Of a stretch of 64,000 nt of DNA, positions 18,474 to 27,585 are shown in pieces (the first letter of the stretch is position 1; each line of letters starts with the position of its first letter). The stretch lies in NCBI GenBank assembly GCA_902362435.1, contig CABIWW010000010.1:62001-126000 (forward strand), in the 5' to 3' direction. Under the pieces are notes generated by a model that saw nothing but the letters and a program-made list of their open reading frames with translations, was not told where the DNA came from and did not search any database. The stretch is from Eubacteriaceae bacterium. Its GTDB lineage: Bacteria; Bacillota; Clostridia; Peptostreptococcales; Anaerovoracaceae. The translations under genes and the position numbers were made by a program.

Positions 18474-20412
18474 GATTCTGCAGCATACTTTCCTGATAAT
18501 CATAATACTGTGTATAGCTGCGATCTGCATATGGGGAGTCAAGAAGAACAGCATAAACATAAATGCTCAGGAGCATTCGAAAATAGAGCTGAACAAGCGT
18601 GAGCAGGCGTATATAAAAAGCCATGACGGTATATACATATATGTCGATGAAAACCTGCGGTATCTGATGGGCGACGGTGACGACGGATTCCTGCAGGAAT
18701 ACGTTAAAAATGTTTTCGGTGACGCGGGAACTGATGTGATCCTGACGACTGACGAGGGTTCTGCAGACTGCATGATGGTGGTCGTGACCGATGAGATCCA
18801 TGCTGATCGTGACATCAGCTACACTTCCGCGCTGTTTCAGCTGGAAGGCACTCTTTTCCTGCGCGACGGAGCAGAATGGTCAGAAGATCCTGACGGTGTA
18901 GCGATGAGCGGACGTACTAAAGAAGGCAAAGAAAAAATAAAATATGACGGTAAGAAAATAGATTTCAGCTATGAAGATACCGCTGAAGAAACTGTTGCAG
19001 CTGCAAGAGAGAAGGAAGCGGATTTCATACTTGGAGATCTCAGCGCTATAAAAGACGCACTGGGCGGTGACAATGACTACAGTGCGCTTGACCACGCGAT
19101 ATATACGGAAAATGTCTGCATCATCACCGATGAGGGGGACACAGCGGCCTACGGCATACTTGACAAGTGCGTGAATGCAGCGGACAGACATGTCATTTCC
19201 TACAGAGCGAGCCAGCGCTGGCTTGACGGAAACGGGCCTGTCTACATGAAAAACAGGAATGAAGATATCTATCTGCTGATACTGGTGATATTCACTGCAG
19301 TGCTCGTCGTCTTCTTTATCTATTATCATGCTGACAAGAATCTGTACGATGAGCTGAATCTGAGGATGCAGAAGCTGACAGAAAGCAAAAATGAGCTCAA
19401 GACTACATTCAACGGAGTCAACTACTATATGGCGGAGCTCGATCTTGAAGGCGGAATACAGGATATAAACCGGGCGTTTTACAATGCGATACAGGCTGAT
19501 ATCGTAGGCAGGAAGATCTGGAGTGTACTCGATCTCGACGGTGAGAACAGGCAGAAGCTCGAGGATGCTGTAGAGGCGGCTGTAAACGGGCAAAATCATA
19601 AAAAGATCGATATCAGCATGCGGCGCAAAGTGCTGGATATCGATATCTTCCCTATAGAGAGCGCATCGGGTTCGGTGGACAAGCTGCTGTTCATGGGCGA
19701 GGATGTGACCAACAAGGTGATGGCGGAAAGGCAGCTGCTGCAGGACAATAAGATGATAGCGGTGGGTCAGCTGGCGGCCGGCGTCGCGCATGAGATAAGG
19801 AATCCTCTGGGTATAATAAGGAATTACTGCTATGTGCTCAAGAACATGAATGACAATGCAGAGGTAAAGGACAAGGCGATAGAGCATATAGAAAAGGCGG
19901 TCGACAATTCAGGCGCGATAATCAACAACCTGCTGAACTTTTCAAGAGCGTCATCAAAAGAAGGTGAGACTATCGATATCGAGGAGCATATCAGATCACT
20001 GACGTCGCTCAACCGCAACATCCTGAAAAAGAAAAATATCAATCTGGATATAATATGCAGTGAGTCCGTAAGAACGTTCATACAGGTGGAGTCTCTGGAT
20101 ATGATCCTGATAAATCTGATACAGAATGCCACGGATGCGATGAAAGAAAATGGCAATCTGACGATAAAAGTGTTAAAATATGATGAGACATTCGAGATAG
20201 ATGTACAGGACACAGGGACCGGTATAGAGGAGGATATCCTGCAGGAGATATTCAATCCGTTCTTCACGACAAAGGGAAACAACAAAGGAAACGGACTGGG
20301 ACTTTATATCGTATATAATGAGACCGACAAGCTCAACGGGAAGATCGAGGTCCAGAGCAGGGTCGGCGAGGGTTCTGTATTCAGGCTTAATCTGCCTCTC
20401 AGGGACAGTTAA
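18463..20412 (+). CDS. Membrane sensor histidine kinase (NtrB/AtoS type)
   Basis: A 649-residue sensor kinase partnered with the next gene. Span 1 (about 8-26), a roughly 240-residue extracellular domain, span 2 (about 268-287), a PAS-like domain (about 315-425) and a kinase core follow in order. His443 in the AHEIRNPLG H-box is the phosphorylation site; the N-box (LIQNATDAMKENG), G1 (DTGTGIEE) and G2 (GNGLGLYIV) are present. The extracellular part (YIKSHDGIYIYVDENLRYL) looks like a periplasmic-binding-protein type-3 sensor, suggesting a small ligand such as an amino acid. The ATG at 18463 is chosen because GGGAG lies just upstream. Confidence 0.9.
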   Translation: MKNKILQHTFLIIIILCIAAICIWGVKKNSININAQEHSKIELNKREQAYIKSHDGIYIYVDENLRYLMGDGDDGFLQEYVKNVFGDAGTDVILTTDEGSADCMMVVVTDEIHADRDISYTSALFQLEGTLFLRDGAEWSEDPDGVAMSGRTKEGKEKIKYDGKKIDFSYEDTAEETVAAAREKEADFILGDLSAIKDALGGDNDYSALDHAIYTENVCIITDEGDTAAYGILDKCVNAADRHVISYRASQRWLDGNGPVYMKNRNEDIYLLILVIFTAVLVVFFIYYHADKNLYDELNLRMQKLTESKNELKTTFNGVNYYMAELDLEGGIQDINRAFYNAIQADIVGRKIWSVLDLDGENRQKLEDAVEAAVNGQNHKKIDISMRRKVLDIDIFPIESASGSVDKLLFMGEDVTNKVMAERQLLQDNKMIAVGQLAAGVAHEIRNPLGIIRNYCYVLKNMNDNAEVKDKAIEHIEKAVDNSGAIINNLLNFSRASSKEGETIDIEEHIRSLTSLNRNILKKKNINLDIICSESVRTFIQVESLDMILINLIQNATDAMKENGNLTIKVLKYDETFEIDVQDTGTGIEEDILQEIFNPFFTTKGNNKGNGLGLYIVYNETDKLNGKIEVQSRVGEGSVFRLNLPLRDS

Positions 20413-20438
20413 GGAAAAGTTAAGGGATGGAGGTCGCA

Positions 20439-21809
20439 ATGGTCAAGGAGAATTTGAGAATACTTGTAGTGGATGATGAAAAGGATTACTGTGAGGTCCT
20501 GAAGATGATCCTGGAAAACAACGGGTATGTAGTGGAGACGTGCTTCAACGGGAAAGAGGCACTCGACATACTCGAAGAGCGCAGTTTCGACGTCGTGGTA
20601 TCGGATCTGAGCATGCCGGTGATGGACGGCTTCGAGCTTCTGAAAAACATCAAGGAGCGCGAATACGATACAGAGGTGCTGATACTGACTGCATTCGGCA
20701 CTATAGAAAAGGCAGTCGAGACGATGAAAAACGGCGCATATTCGTACGTCACGAAGGGAAGCGATCCTGAGGAGCTTCTGATCGAAGTGCGAAAGATAAG
20801 GGATATGCGGGCTGCGGCGATGAAAAACCGCGTGCTCGAAGAACAGGTCAGAGGCGGATATATGCTGCAGAGCCAGAATCCTCAGTACAGACAGATGCTG
20901 ATGATGGCAGAGAGAGCTGCGGCAAGCGAAGCGAACATACTGATACTCGGCGAGTCCGGCGCGGGAAAGGAAGTGCTGGCCACCTTCATACATGAAAAGA
21001 GCAACAGGAAAAATGCCAGCCTGCTGGATCTCAACTGTCAGGCGCTGTCCGATTCGATACTGGAATCCGAGCTCTTCGGACATGAAAAGGGTGCGTTTAC
21101 GGGAGCGAACCAGAGGCGGATCGGACTGTTCGAGGCGGCTCACGGCGGGACGCTGTTTCTCGATGAGATCGGCGGAGTGTCGATGAACCTGCAGGCAAAG
21201 CTGCTCAAAGCCATAGAGAACAAGATGATCTACAGGATGGGGAGCAATACGCCGATAACTGTCGATTTCAGGCTGATAACGGCAACGAACAGGAACCTCA
21301 AGGAGGACATGGACAAGGAGCTGTTCAGAGGAGACCTGTTCTACAGGATCAGTACTATAGTGCTGGAGATACCGCCGCTCAGAGAAAGGCCGGAGGACAT
21401 ACCGCTCTTCATAGACTACTTCATGGAGAAGTACGCCAGGGAGATGAAAAAGACGAACATAGAGATGAGCGACAAGGTGAGAAATCTGCTCGTAAACTAC
21501 GATTACCCGGGCAATGTCAGAGAGCTCAAGAACATAGTGGAAAGGTGCATGGTGCTGTCGGAGCACGGGGAGGTGCGCGAGGAGTATCTGCCGTCGGATA
21601 TGCTTTCGGAAAGGCCTGTCAGGACTGCCACGAACATTTTCGAGACGGACTACACGGAATCACTCAAGGAGTACAGGAGCAAGGCCGAGAAGATCTATAT
21701 AGAGGAGCTGCTGTCTAGGTATCCTAACGATCTGAACAAGGTCGCAGAGATCCTCTCGATATCCAGAAGACAGCTTTTCAACAAGCTGGTGGAATTCGGG
21801 CTCAAATAG
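20439..21809 (+). CDS. Sigma-54-dependent response regulator (AtoC/NtrC type)
   Basis: A 456-residue activator. The receiver domain has phosphoacceptor Asp56 (SDLSMPVMDG). The AAA+ domain has Walker A GESGAGKE and the sigma-54 contact loop GAFTGA, with LFLDEIGG as Walker B. A C-terminal Fis-type helix-turn-helix (NKVAEILSISRRQLFNKL) binds enhancers. GGAGGT four bases before the ATG at 20439 decides the start over an upstream ATG at 20427. It lies 26 bases after its kinase. The sigma-54-type promoter at 16481 is the only candidate target seen in the window. Confidence 0.94.
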   Translation: MVKENLRILVVDDEKDYCEVLKMILENNGYVVETCFNGKEALDILEERSFDVVVSDLSMPVMDGFELLKNIKEREYDTEVLILTAFGTIEKAVETMKNGAYSYVTKGSDPEELLIEVRKIRDMRAAAMKNRVLEEQVRGGYMLQSQNPQYRQMLMMAERAAASEANILILGESGAGKEVLATFIHEKSNRKNASLLDLNCQALSDSILESELFGHEKGAFTGANQRRIGLFEAAHGGTLFLDEIGGVSMNLQAKLLKAIENKMIYRMGSNTPITVDFRLITATNRNLKEDMDKELFRGDLFYRISTIVLEIPPLRERPEDIPLFIDYFMEKYAREMKKTNIEMSDKVRNLLVNYDYPGNVRELKNIVERCMVLSEHGEVREEYLPSDMLSERPVRTATNIFETDYTESLKEYRSKAEKIYIEELLSRYPNDLNKVAEILSISRRQLFNKLVEFGLK

Positions 21810-21913
21810 ACGGGTGACGGGCATACGTCATCCGCAGCGCGCACAGCGTGCCGCACGCGTCAGACGATCCGTGCATGCCGGAAAACAGACAGCTGCAGCT
21901 TTACAAAAAAGAA

Positions 21914-21987
21914 AAAAGCGGCTTTGCCGCATAAAAAAATCAGAAAAAACCACAGAGCCGGAGCATGATGAAGGTTCTGTTTTTTGT
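21914..21987 (+). terminator. Two consecutive terminators after the two-component genes
   Basis: GCGGC-ttt-GCCGC followed by ATAAAAAAAT, and then ACAGAGCC paired with GGTTCTGT followed by TTTTTTG. They close the permease-kinase-activator operon before the sporulation genes. Confidence 0.75.
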
Positions 21988-22050
21988 GTCCGCGATGAAG
22001 TGTATAAACAGGGGAAAAATGACAATAATACATTTGAGGTGAAGTGTATT

Positions 22051-22473
22051 ATGTTTAGAGATACGAGAAAAAAAGCGCTTCGAAACAGGATAATCTATTG
22101 CGCGATAGGGATACTTATCATGGCTTTCGGAGTATGGCTCAATTATCAGAGCGACAGCAGCGACAGTGCGGATGAAGCGGCGGTGAAGACTGCGGAGATC
22201 AAGAAGGCGGACGAAAGCGGCAGCGATAAAAAGGACAGCGCTTCGAAGCAGCAGACAGGCACGAAGGAGGAGCCGAAGACATATCTAATAAAAGAAGTTG
22301 ACGGAGTGGTCAAAGTTTTTGTATGTGATGAAGACGGCAGGAAGGAGCTGTATCTGATCACGTCGATACCGTTCGATCTGCTTTCGGAAAGCGATCAGCA
22401 GCTTTTTGTCGACGGGGTCACGATGGAGACGGAGGAAGATCTCGGGGAATTCCTGCAGAACTTTGACAGTTAG
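22051..22473 (+). CDS. BofC-C-domain-like membrane protein upstream of SpoIVB
   Basis: A 140-residue protein with one N-terminal membrane span (about 14-29), a Ser/Asp/Lys linker and a C-terminal domain of about 65 residues (YLIKEVDGVVKVFV, then LLSESDQQLFVDGVTMETEEDLGEFL). That domain has the pattern of the BofC C-terminal domain. BofC is a forespore-secreted inhibitor of SpoIVB in the sigma-K checkpoint; here it lacks the BofC N-terminal domain and is membrane-anchored. The gene ends 10 bases before spoIVB, supporting a role in that pathway. The start at 22051 follows GAGGTGAAG. The family match is from memory and should be checked. Confidence 0.65.
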   Translation: MFRDTRKKALRNRIIYCAIGILIMAFGVWLNYQSDSSDSADEAAVKTAEIKKADESGSDKKDSASKQQTGTKEEPKTYLIKEVDGVVKVFVCDEDGRKELYLITSIPFDLLSESDQQLFVDGVTMETEEDLGEFLQNFDS

Positions 22474-22483
22474 GGGGCTTTTG

Positions 22484-23551
22484 ATGAAACAGTTTGCCAG
22501 AAAGGGTGCGCTCGTGCTGGGCGGACTTCTTCTTTCGATCATCCTGATAGGACAGATCTTCCCGGGAGAGGACAGCACGGCGGCGGCTCCGGTGGTCGCT
22601 GAAAAGGTGCTCGTCCCGGGAGGACAGTCTGTGGGCGTCAAAATGGACGTCAGAGGTGTGCTTATAGTCGGTCTTGAGGAAATCGAGGGCGAGGACGGAA
22701 CGAAGATGAATCCGGGGCTTCTGAGCGGACTGCAGATAGGTGATATCATCATGACGGTGAACGGGACCGAGGTGTATCGCGCGGACGAGGTCCAGGAGCT
22801 GATAAACGAGGCGAAGGGCACTGTCAGGCTCAGGATAAAGAGAAATGAGGAGACTTTGAGCGTCGACATAGATCCGGTGAAATCGAAAAAAGACGGCGTC
22901 TACAGGCTGGGTATATGGGTGAAGGACAAAACGGCAGGCATAGGCACGCTTACGTATTACGATCCTGCCGATTCTTCTTTCGGCGCTCTGGGGCACGGGA
23001 TCGCCGACCCTGAAACGGGTGCTGTGCTTTCTGTCGAAACCGGCCAGCTGCTACAGTCTCAGGTGCAGGAGGTGCGGGAAGGAAAGAGCGGAGAGCCCGG
23101 GGAGATAAAGGGCATATTCTATCATTCCGACGATCCGCTGGGAAGTCTTGTAAAGAACAGCAGCTACGGTGTGTTCGGCACTGCGTATCATCCGATAGAA
23201 AACCCGATATACACGCAGCCTGTCGCGGTGGGAACGAAGGAGCAGGCTGAACTCGGGAAGGCGTATATCCTGTCTACTCTTTCGAACAATGAGATAAAGC
23301 GTTTTGAGATAGAGATCGAAAAGATCGAAAAGCAGGATACTCCGTCGGATAAGAGCATGGTGATAAGAGTGACCGACAGGGAGCTTCTCGAGGAGACCGG
23401 GGGCATAGTCCAGGGAATGAGCGGCAGTCCGATAATACAAAACGACAGGATAATCGGAGCTGTTACGCATGTTTTCGTGAATGATCCGCAGCGAGGTTAC
23501 GGGATATTTATCGAGTGGATGCTGAATGAGTCAGCTTTTGTCGAAAAGTAA
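22484..23551 (+). CDS. spoIVB: SpoIVB peptidase (PDZ plus S55)
   Basis: Forespore serine peptidase that triggers pro-sigma-K processing in the mother cell. The 355-residue protein has an N-terminal membrane anchor (about 9-27), a PDZ domain (about 85-140; GLLSGLQIGDIIMTVNG) and the S55 catalytic domain. His171 in GALGHGI and the serine in GMSGSPI (residue 315 in the motif) are the expected catalytic residues. The start at 22484 is preceded by TAGGGGG. It follows the BofC-like gene and precedes spo0A, the classic spoIVB-spo0A order of spore formers. Confidence 0.95.
   Translation: MKQFARKGALVLGGLLLSIILIGQIFPGEDSTAAAPVVAEKVLVPGGQSVGVKMDVRGVLIVGLEEIEGEDGTKMNPGLLSGLQIGDIIMTVNGTEVYRADEVQELINEAKGTVRLRIKRNEETLSVDIDPVKSKKDGVYRLGIWVKDKTAGIGTLTYYDPADSSFGALGHGIADPETGAVLSVETGQLLQSQVQEVREGKSGEPGEIKGIFYHSDDPLGSLVKNSSYGVFGTAYHPIENPIYTQPVAVGTKEQAELGKAYILSTLSNNEIKRFEIEIEKIEKQDTPSDKSMVIRVTDRELLEETGGIVQGMSGSPIIQNDRIIGAVTHVFVNDPQRGYGIFIEWMLNESAFVEK
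23536..23547 (+). promoter_or_regulatory. Possible 0A box upstream of spo0A
   Basis: TTTTGTCGAAAA at the end of spoIVB matches the Spo0A-binding core TGTCGAA. It lies about 120 bases before the spo0A start and would allow autoregulation. One match of this length can occur by chance. Confidence 0.45.
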
Positions 23552-23666
23552 AGCAAATTGTATTCATGATACCGTTGATAATTTACATGGTTTGTCTGAA
23601 AATGGAAATATAGCAGTGAATAAGTGAAGTACAGCTGCAAGCAGTAACAACCAGGAGGATATGAAA

Positions 23667-24464
23667 ATGAAAAGAATTAAAATCGGTATCGCTGACGACA
23701 ACAGGGAGTTTTGTGAGATCCTTACGGATTACTTCAGGGACAAGGAAGATATTGATTTGGCTTTCGTTTCTCATGATGGTATAAAAACAGTAGAAAATAT
23801 CAAAATACATCAGCCGGAGATCCTTATACTCGATATGGTCATGCCCCATCTTGACGGACTGGGCGTTTTGGAAACGATCAACAACCTTGAACTTGAAAAA
23901 TACCCGAGAACTATCGTTTTATCCGCAGTGGGACAGGAGCCTATAACGCAGAAGGCCATTGGCCTCGGAGCAGAATACTACATAGTTAAGCCGTTCAATC
24001 TCGACATACTCATGAAGAGGATAAATCAGCTGTCGGGAGTCGAGGACAAGGGCGAGAGCAAGATGCAGTATGCGCGTGCGATACTCACGGGACAGAAGGA
24101 TGAGGAAAACAGGAATCTTGAAATAGACATAACGAATATAATACATGAGATAGGCGTTCCTGCGCATATAAAGGGATATCATTATCTGAGAGACGCTATA
24201 ATAATGGTCGTGGAGGATATAGACCTGCTGGGAGCAGTGACAAAAGAGCTTTATCCTGCCATCGCGAAAGCAAACAACACGACTCCGAGCAGAGTCGAGA
24301 GAGCTATCCGACATGCCATCGAAGTCGCATGGAACAGAGGAAAGCTTGAAACGATAGACGCCCTGTTCGGCTACACGGTACAGAACGACAAGGGCAAGCC
24401 GACCAATTCGGAATTCATCGCGATCATAGCTGACAAGCTCAGGATAGAAAGACGTGCCAGCTGA
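23667..24464 (+). CDS. spo0A: Spo0A master sporulation regulator
   Basis: Response regulator of 265 residues that commits the cell to sporulation. The receiver domain has the acidic pocket IADDNREF and phosphoacceptor Asp56 ([12 protein letters not shown]), the same number as in Bacillus subtilis. The C-terminal DNA-binding domain is the Spo0A-specific one ([22 protein letters not shown] and [20 protein letters not shown]). AGGAGG lies eight bases before the ATG at 23667 but only two before the ATG at 23661, so 23667 is preferred. Presence of this gene, spoIVB, spoIIP and gpr makes endospore formation very likely. Confidence 0.96.
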   Translation: MKRIKIGIADDNREFCEILTDYFRDKEDIDLAFVSHDGIKTVENIKIHQPEILILDMVMPHLDGLGVLETINNLELEKYPRTIVLSAVGQEPITQKAIGLGAEYYIVKPFNLDILMKRINQLSGVEDKGESKMQYARAILTGQKDEENRNLEIDITNIIHEIGVPAHIKGYHYLRDAIIMVVEDIDLLGAVTKELYPAIAKANNTTPSRVERAIRHAIEVAWNRGKLETIDALFGYTVQNDKGKPTNSEFIAIIADKLRIERRAS

Positions 24465-24488
24465 CATCAGTCAGCCGGCATGCTTTTT
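24456..24488. terminator. Bidirectional terminator over the spo0A and brnQ stop codons
   Basis: GCCAGCTGAC at 24456-24465 pairs with GTCAGCCGGC at 24470-24479, followed by ATGCTTTTTC. The hairpin contains both convergent stop codons. Confidence 0.7.
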
Positions 24489-25762
24489 CTGTCGAAAACC
24501 AGCCGCTTCAGGAGCACGCCTGCGATGCCGGCTGCAGCGGCAAAGCACATCCAGCCCAGGCCGAACGAGCTGAGCGGCATCTCAGATATGAAACCGAGAT
24601 TTATGATGCCGCTGCTGTGCAGTATTTCCAGAAGGCTTCCTCCCATAGCGCCGAACACTGCGAATTTCACAGTGAAGTCAGATACCCATCTGTCGAACAT
24701 GGCGAGGATTATCAGCGTCAGAGCTCCCGGATATATGAGGCTGAGCACAGGAGCTGCCAGCATGACGATCTTGTCTATACCGAAGTTGGCGATGACTGCA
24801 CTGAAGACGCATATGACGATGACGAGCAGCTTATAGCTCAGCTTTCTGCCTGAAAGCGTGCAGAAGTAGTCAGCGCTCGCACTGACGAGTGCGACAGCGG
24901 TGGTCAGGCAGGCAAGCGTCACGATGATGCCGAGAAGTATCACTCCCGTGCGGCCCATCAGTGCTTCCGTGATATTCAGTATCAGTTCCGAACGGTTGAT
25001 CCTGAGATTGTAGATATCAGAGACGGTTGCGCCGAGGTACGTCAGACCGCCGTAAACTATCAGGAGCAGCAGCGCCGCTATGATGCCGGCGTTGCGGACC
25101 ATCCTGGATTTTATACGGCTCTCGGTGTAGCCTTTTTCGGTAACCGTCTTCACTATTATGATCCCGAAGATCATCGCAGCGAGCACGTCCATGGTCTGGT
25201 AACCTGCGTTTATGCCTGATACTATCACGTTGTCCATCATAGACTCTGCCGATATCTCACCTGCAGGATTTACGACTCCGTAGATTATCAGTATGAGAAG
25301 TCCTGCAAACAGCGCCGGCGTCAGGAATTTGCCGAGTATATCGACTACTGCGGACTCACGCAGCGTGAGTACCAGCACTATGAGAAAAAATACAGATGTC
25401 GATACGGCTGCCGGTATACTGCCGGAGAGCGGCTGGGCGAACATCTCATGCACGGTCGCACCTGTACGCGGAAGCGCTATGCACGGCCCGATGCACAGTA
25501 TGATCGCAGAGACCATTATCTTTCCAGGAACTGTCCCTATCTTTCCGGTCAGCCTTGATATCTCACCTTCATTTCGGAGAAGAGCGAATATCGCGATCAG
25601 CGACAGCCCGATATCAGCCATGTAGTAACATATGAATCCCGGCACCCATTCAGGGCCGGCGCCCATTCCAAGATAAGGCGGGAATATGATGTTTCCTGCG
25701 CCGAAAAACATTGAAAAAAGAGCAAGTCCTATAATTATCATGTTTTTAAAGTCGCGTTTCAT
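24467..25762 (-). CDS. brnQ: BrnQ branched-chain amino acid:cation symporter
   Basis: A 431-residue transporter of the LIVCS family with about 12 membrane spans; imports leucine, isoleucine or valine with a cation. The N-terminal span holds the family signature GLALFSMFFGAGNIIFPPYLG, and GPCIALPRTGATVHEMF follows at the expected place. The start MKRDFKN at 25762 follows AAAGGACTG on the minus strand; an upstream in-frame ATG at 25786 is less well placed. It converges on spo0A with two bases between stops. Confidence 0.92.
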   Translation of the reverse strand: MKRDFKNMIIIGLALFSMFFGAGNIIFPPYLGMGAGPEWVPGFICYYMADIGLSLIAIFALLRNEGEISRLTGKIGTVPGKIMVSAIILCIGPCIALPRTGATVHEMFAQPLSGSIPAAVSTSVFFLIVLVLTLRESAVVDILGKFLTPALFAGLLILIIYGVVNPAGEISAESMMDNVIVSGINAGYQTMDVLAAMIFGIIIVKTVTEKGYTESRIKSRMVRNAGIIAALLLLIVYGGLTYLGATVSDIYNLRINRSELILNITEALMGRTGVILLGIIVTLACLTTAVALVSASADYFCTLSGRKLSYKLLVIVICVFSAVIANFGIDKIVMLAAPVLSLIYPGALTLIILAMFDRWVSDFTVKFAVFGAMGGSLLEILHSSGIINLGFISEMPLSSFGLGWMCFAAAAGIAGVLLKRLVFDRKSMPAD

Positions 25763-25830
25763 TTTTTCAGTCCTTTCGATATGCACACGTAAGCATTATG
25801 CTATCATATAAACGGGGGAAAAGCAACCGC

Positions 25831-25892
25831 CCGGCGAACGTCCGGCATCATTCGGCTGTCCGGCATCATTCGGCGTACATCCGGCGAACGTC
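25831..25892. repeat. Short direct repeats in the brnQ upstream region
   Basis: TCCGGCATCATTCGGC occurs twice in tandem (about 25841-25856 and 25859-25874), and CCGGCGAACGTC flanks the pair on both sides (25831-25842 and 25881-25892). The block lies between the divergent brnQ and thioesterase genes. It may be a replication-slippage product or a set of operators. Confidence 0.65.
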
Positions 25893-25898
25893 TTTATT

Positions 25899-25927
25899 TT
25901 GACATTTCTTTGTGATAATATTATTTA
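25899..25927 (+). promoter_or_regulatory. Predicted promoter for the thioesterase operon
   Basis: Perfect -35 TTGACA at 25899-25904, spacing 17, weak -10 TATTTA at 25922-25927. Confidence 0.4.
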
Positions 25928-25988
25928 CGGAAAAACAGCGGTGCATCCGCAGAGGATGCATCGGTCAGGACAGGAGAAACACAGTTAT

Positions 25989-26411
25989 ATGAAGCGGTAT
26001 ATTTCATTACATATGATAAGGATGGAGCACCTGAACCATCATGCGAATCTCTATGCCGGCAGAGGCATCGAGTGGATGGTGGAGTCGGCGTTCATGGCAG
26101 CGTGCCTGACGCACGGCGACAAGAACGGGCTGCTCTACAAGAACATGCACAGATTTGATTTCAGCAGGTCGGTCGAACCGGGAGACATAGTGAGATACGA
26201 AAGCACGGTAGTGCGTGCAGGCAGGACGAGCCTGACGGTCCATGTGGATCTGAAAAACGAACAGACCGGAGATCTTTATGCGGAGGGCTATGCGACATTC
26301 GTGACGATCGATCCGGAGACAAAGGCGCCGAAGCCTCACGGCATCGCGCTGGATGAAACGGATGATGAAGAGGAGATGTCATGGCGAAAGGAAGCGGATG
26401 CTTTCTTTTAA
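25989..26411 (+). CDS. Hotdog-fold acyl-CoA thioesterase-like protein
   Basis: A 140-residue protein of the hotdog superfamily. The HLNHHANLYAGRGIEWMVESAF segment resembles the acyl-CoA hydrolase motif (NHHGTLFGG-type), with the helix of the hotdog fold after it and the strand-rich second half (RYESTVVRAGRTSLTVHVDL). It would hydrolyse a thioester of unknown chain length. An acidic tail (DETDDEEEM) closes the protein. The start is uncertain: 25989 is used, but an in-frame ATG at 25956 has AGAGG just before it. It is followed 70 bases later by a 2-hydroxyacid dehydrogenase. Confidence 0.78.
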   Translation: MKRYISLHMIRMEHLNHHANLYAGRGIEWMVESAFMAACLTHGDKNGLLYKNMHRFDFSRSVEPGDIVRYESTVVRAGRTSLTVHVDLKNEQTGDLYAEGYATFVTIDPETKAPKPHGIALDETDDEEEMSWRKEADAFF

Positions 26412-26481
26412 GCGTGGATCCTGGCTTGGATCTGAGCATGAAGCACATGAAGCGGTGTGAGAAAGAGACAGAACGGAGAAG

Positions 26482-27501
26482 ATGATGAAAAACAAAATAC
26501 TCGTGATAGGAAAGGAAGGCAGGCTTGCCCGATATACAGCAGATAAAAAGAAGCTGGATGATTACGATATATCTTACGTTCCAGTCGGAGCGACAGCCGG
26601 GCAGCTTCTGGATGCCGGAAAAGACGCATCGTACGTTATCGTCGATGCGATCGGGAACGTGCCGGGAGATGTGATAAGGCAGATGCCTGAGCTTAAACTG
26701 ATACACTCTGAAGGCGTAGGTTATCAGGGCGTGGATATCGATGCGGCCGATGAAAGAGGCATATACGTTTGCAACTGCAAGGGAATGAATGCGGCTGCCG
26801 TAGCGGAGCAGGCTGTGCTTCTGATGCTGGGGCTGCTCAGAGATGTTGCCGGCGGAGACCGCAGCGTCAGAGCCGGAGAGCAGATCGCGGTAAAAGAGGC
26901 GTACATGATGGCCGGAGATCTCAGGGAGCTCGGTGAATGCAGAGTGGGACTTATAGGTCTCGGGGATATAGGAAAGGCGACGGCCGGTCTGCTTTCAGCG
27001 TTCGGTGCCGAGGTCATCTATCACAAACCGCACAGGCTTGCAGAGGCTGATGAAAAGCTATACGGCGTCAGATACATGGAGCTCGACGAGCTGCTGGCGT
27101 GCTCGGACATAGTGAGTCTGCATCTGCCGGTCAACGGATCTACGAGATACATGGCAGACAGTGCGTTTTTCGCAAAGATGAAGGACAGCGCATATCTGAT
27201 AAACACGTCGCGAGGCGAGCTGGTGAACAGCCAGGATATGGTGAAGGCTCTGGAAAACGGCGAGATCGCAGGAGCGGGTCTCGATACCATAGACGGAGAG
27301 CCTGTAGCTGCTGACAACGATCTGCTGACGATTTCCGAAGAGGCAGGCAGAAAGCTGCTGCTCAGCTGTCATATCGGAGGGATAACAGGAGCGTCGTTCA
27401 GGCGCGGATACGACATGATCTGGTCGGATATAGAGAAGGTGAGAGCCGGAGAAAAGCCGGACAATATCGTCAATCATCCGGAACTGATGGAGCATAAGTG
27501 A
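26482..27501 (+). CDS. D-isomer-specific 2-hydroxyacid dehydrogenase
   Basis: A 339-residue NAD(P)-dependent oxidoreductase of the D-2-hydroxyacid dehydrogenase family. The Rossmann motif GLIGLGDIGKATAGLL is at about 154-169. The catalytic Arg lies in the NTSRGELVNSQDMVKAL segment, the Glu in the following DTIDGEPV region, and the His in LSCHIGGITGASF. The substrate could be phosphoglycerate, glyoxylate or a branched 2-oxoacid. No ACT domain is present, so it is not a full-length SerA. Context (BrnQ, thioesterase) does not decide. Confidence 0.88.
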   Translation: MMKNKILVIGKEGRLARYTADKKKLDDYDISYVPVGATAGQLLDAGKDASYVIVDAIGNVPGDVIRQMPELKLIHSEGVGYQGVDIDAADERGIYVCNCKGMNAAAVAEQAVLLMLGLLRDVAGGDRSVRAGEQIAVKEAYMMAGDLRELGECRVGLIGLGDIGKATAGLLSAFGAEVIYHKPHRLAEADEKLYGVRYMELDELLACSDIVSLHLPVNGSTRYMADSAFFAKMKDSAYLINTSRGELVNSQDMVKALENGEIAGAGLDTIDGEPVAADNDLLTISEEAGRKLLLSCHIGGITGASFRRGYDMIWSDIEKVRAGEKPDNIVNHPELMEHK

Positions 27502-27585
27502 AAACGAAGTAAACGCGAAAACAGCGAAAATAAAGAGCTGATGAAAAATGATGACGAAGGAGACACAGCAGGAGACATGACAGAG

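Noticed and set aside
21814..22050. N-terminal extension of the BofC-like gene
   Set aside because: The in-frame upstream sequence crosses two terminators and has no ribosome site; the ATG at 22051 has GAGGTGAAG before it and gives a normal membrane anchor.
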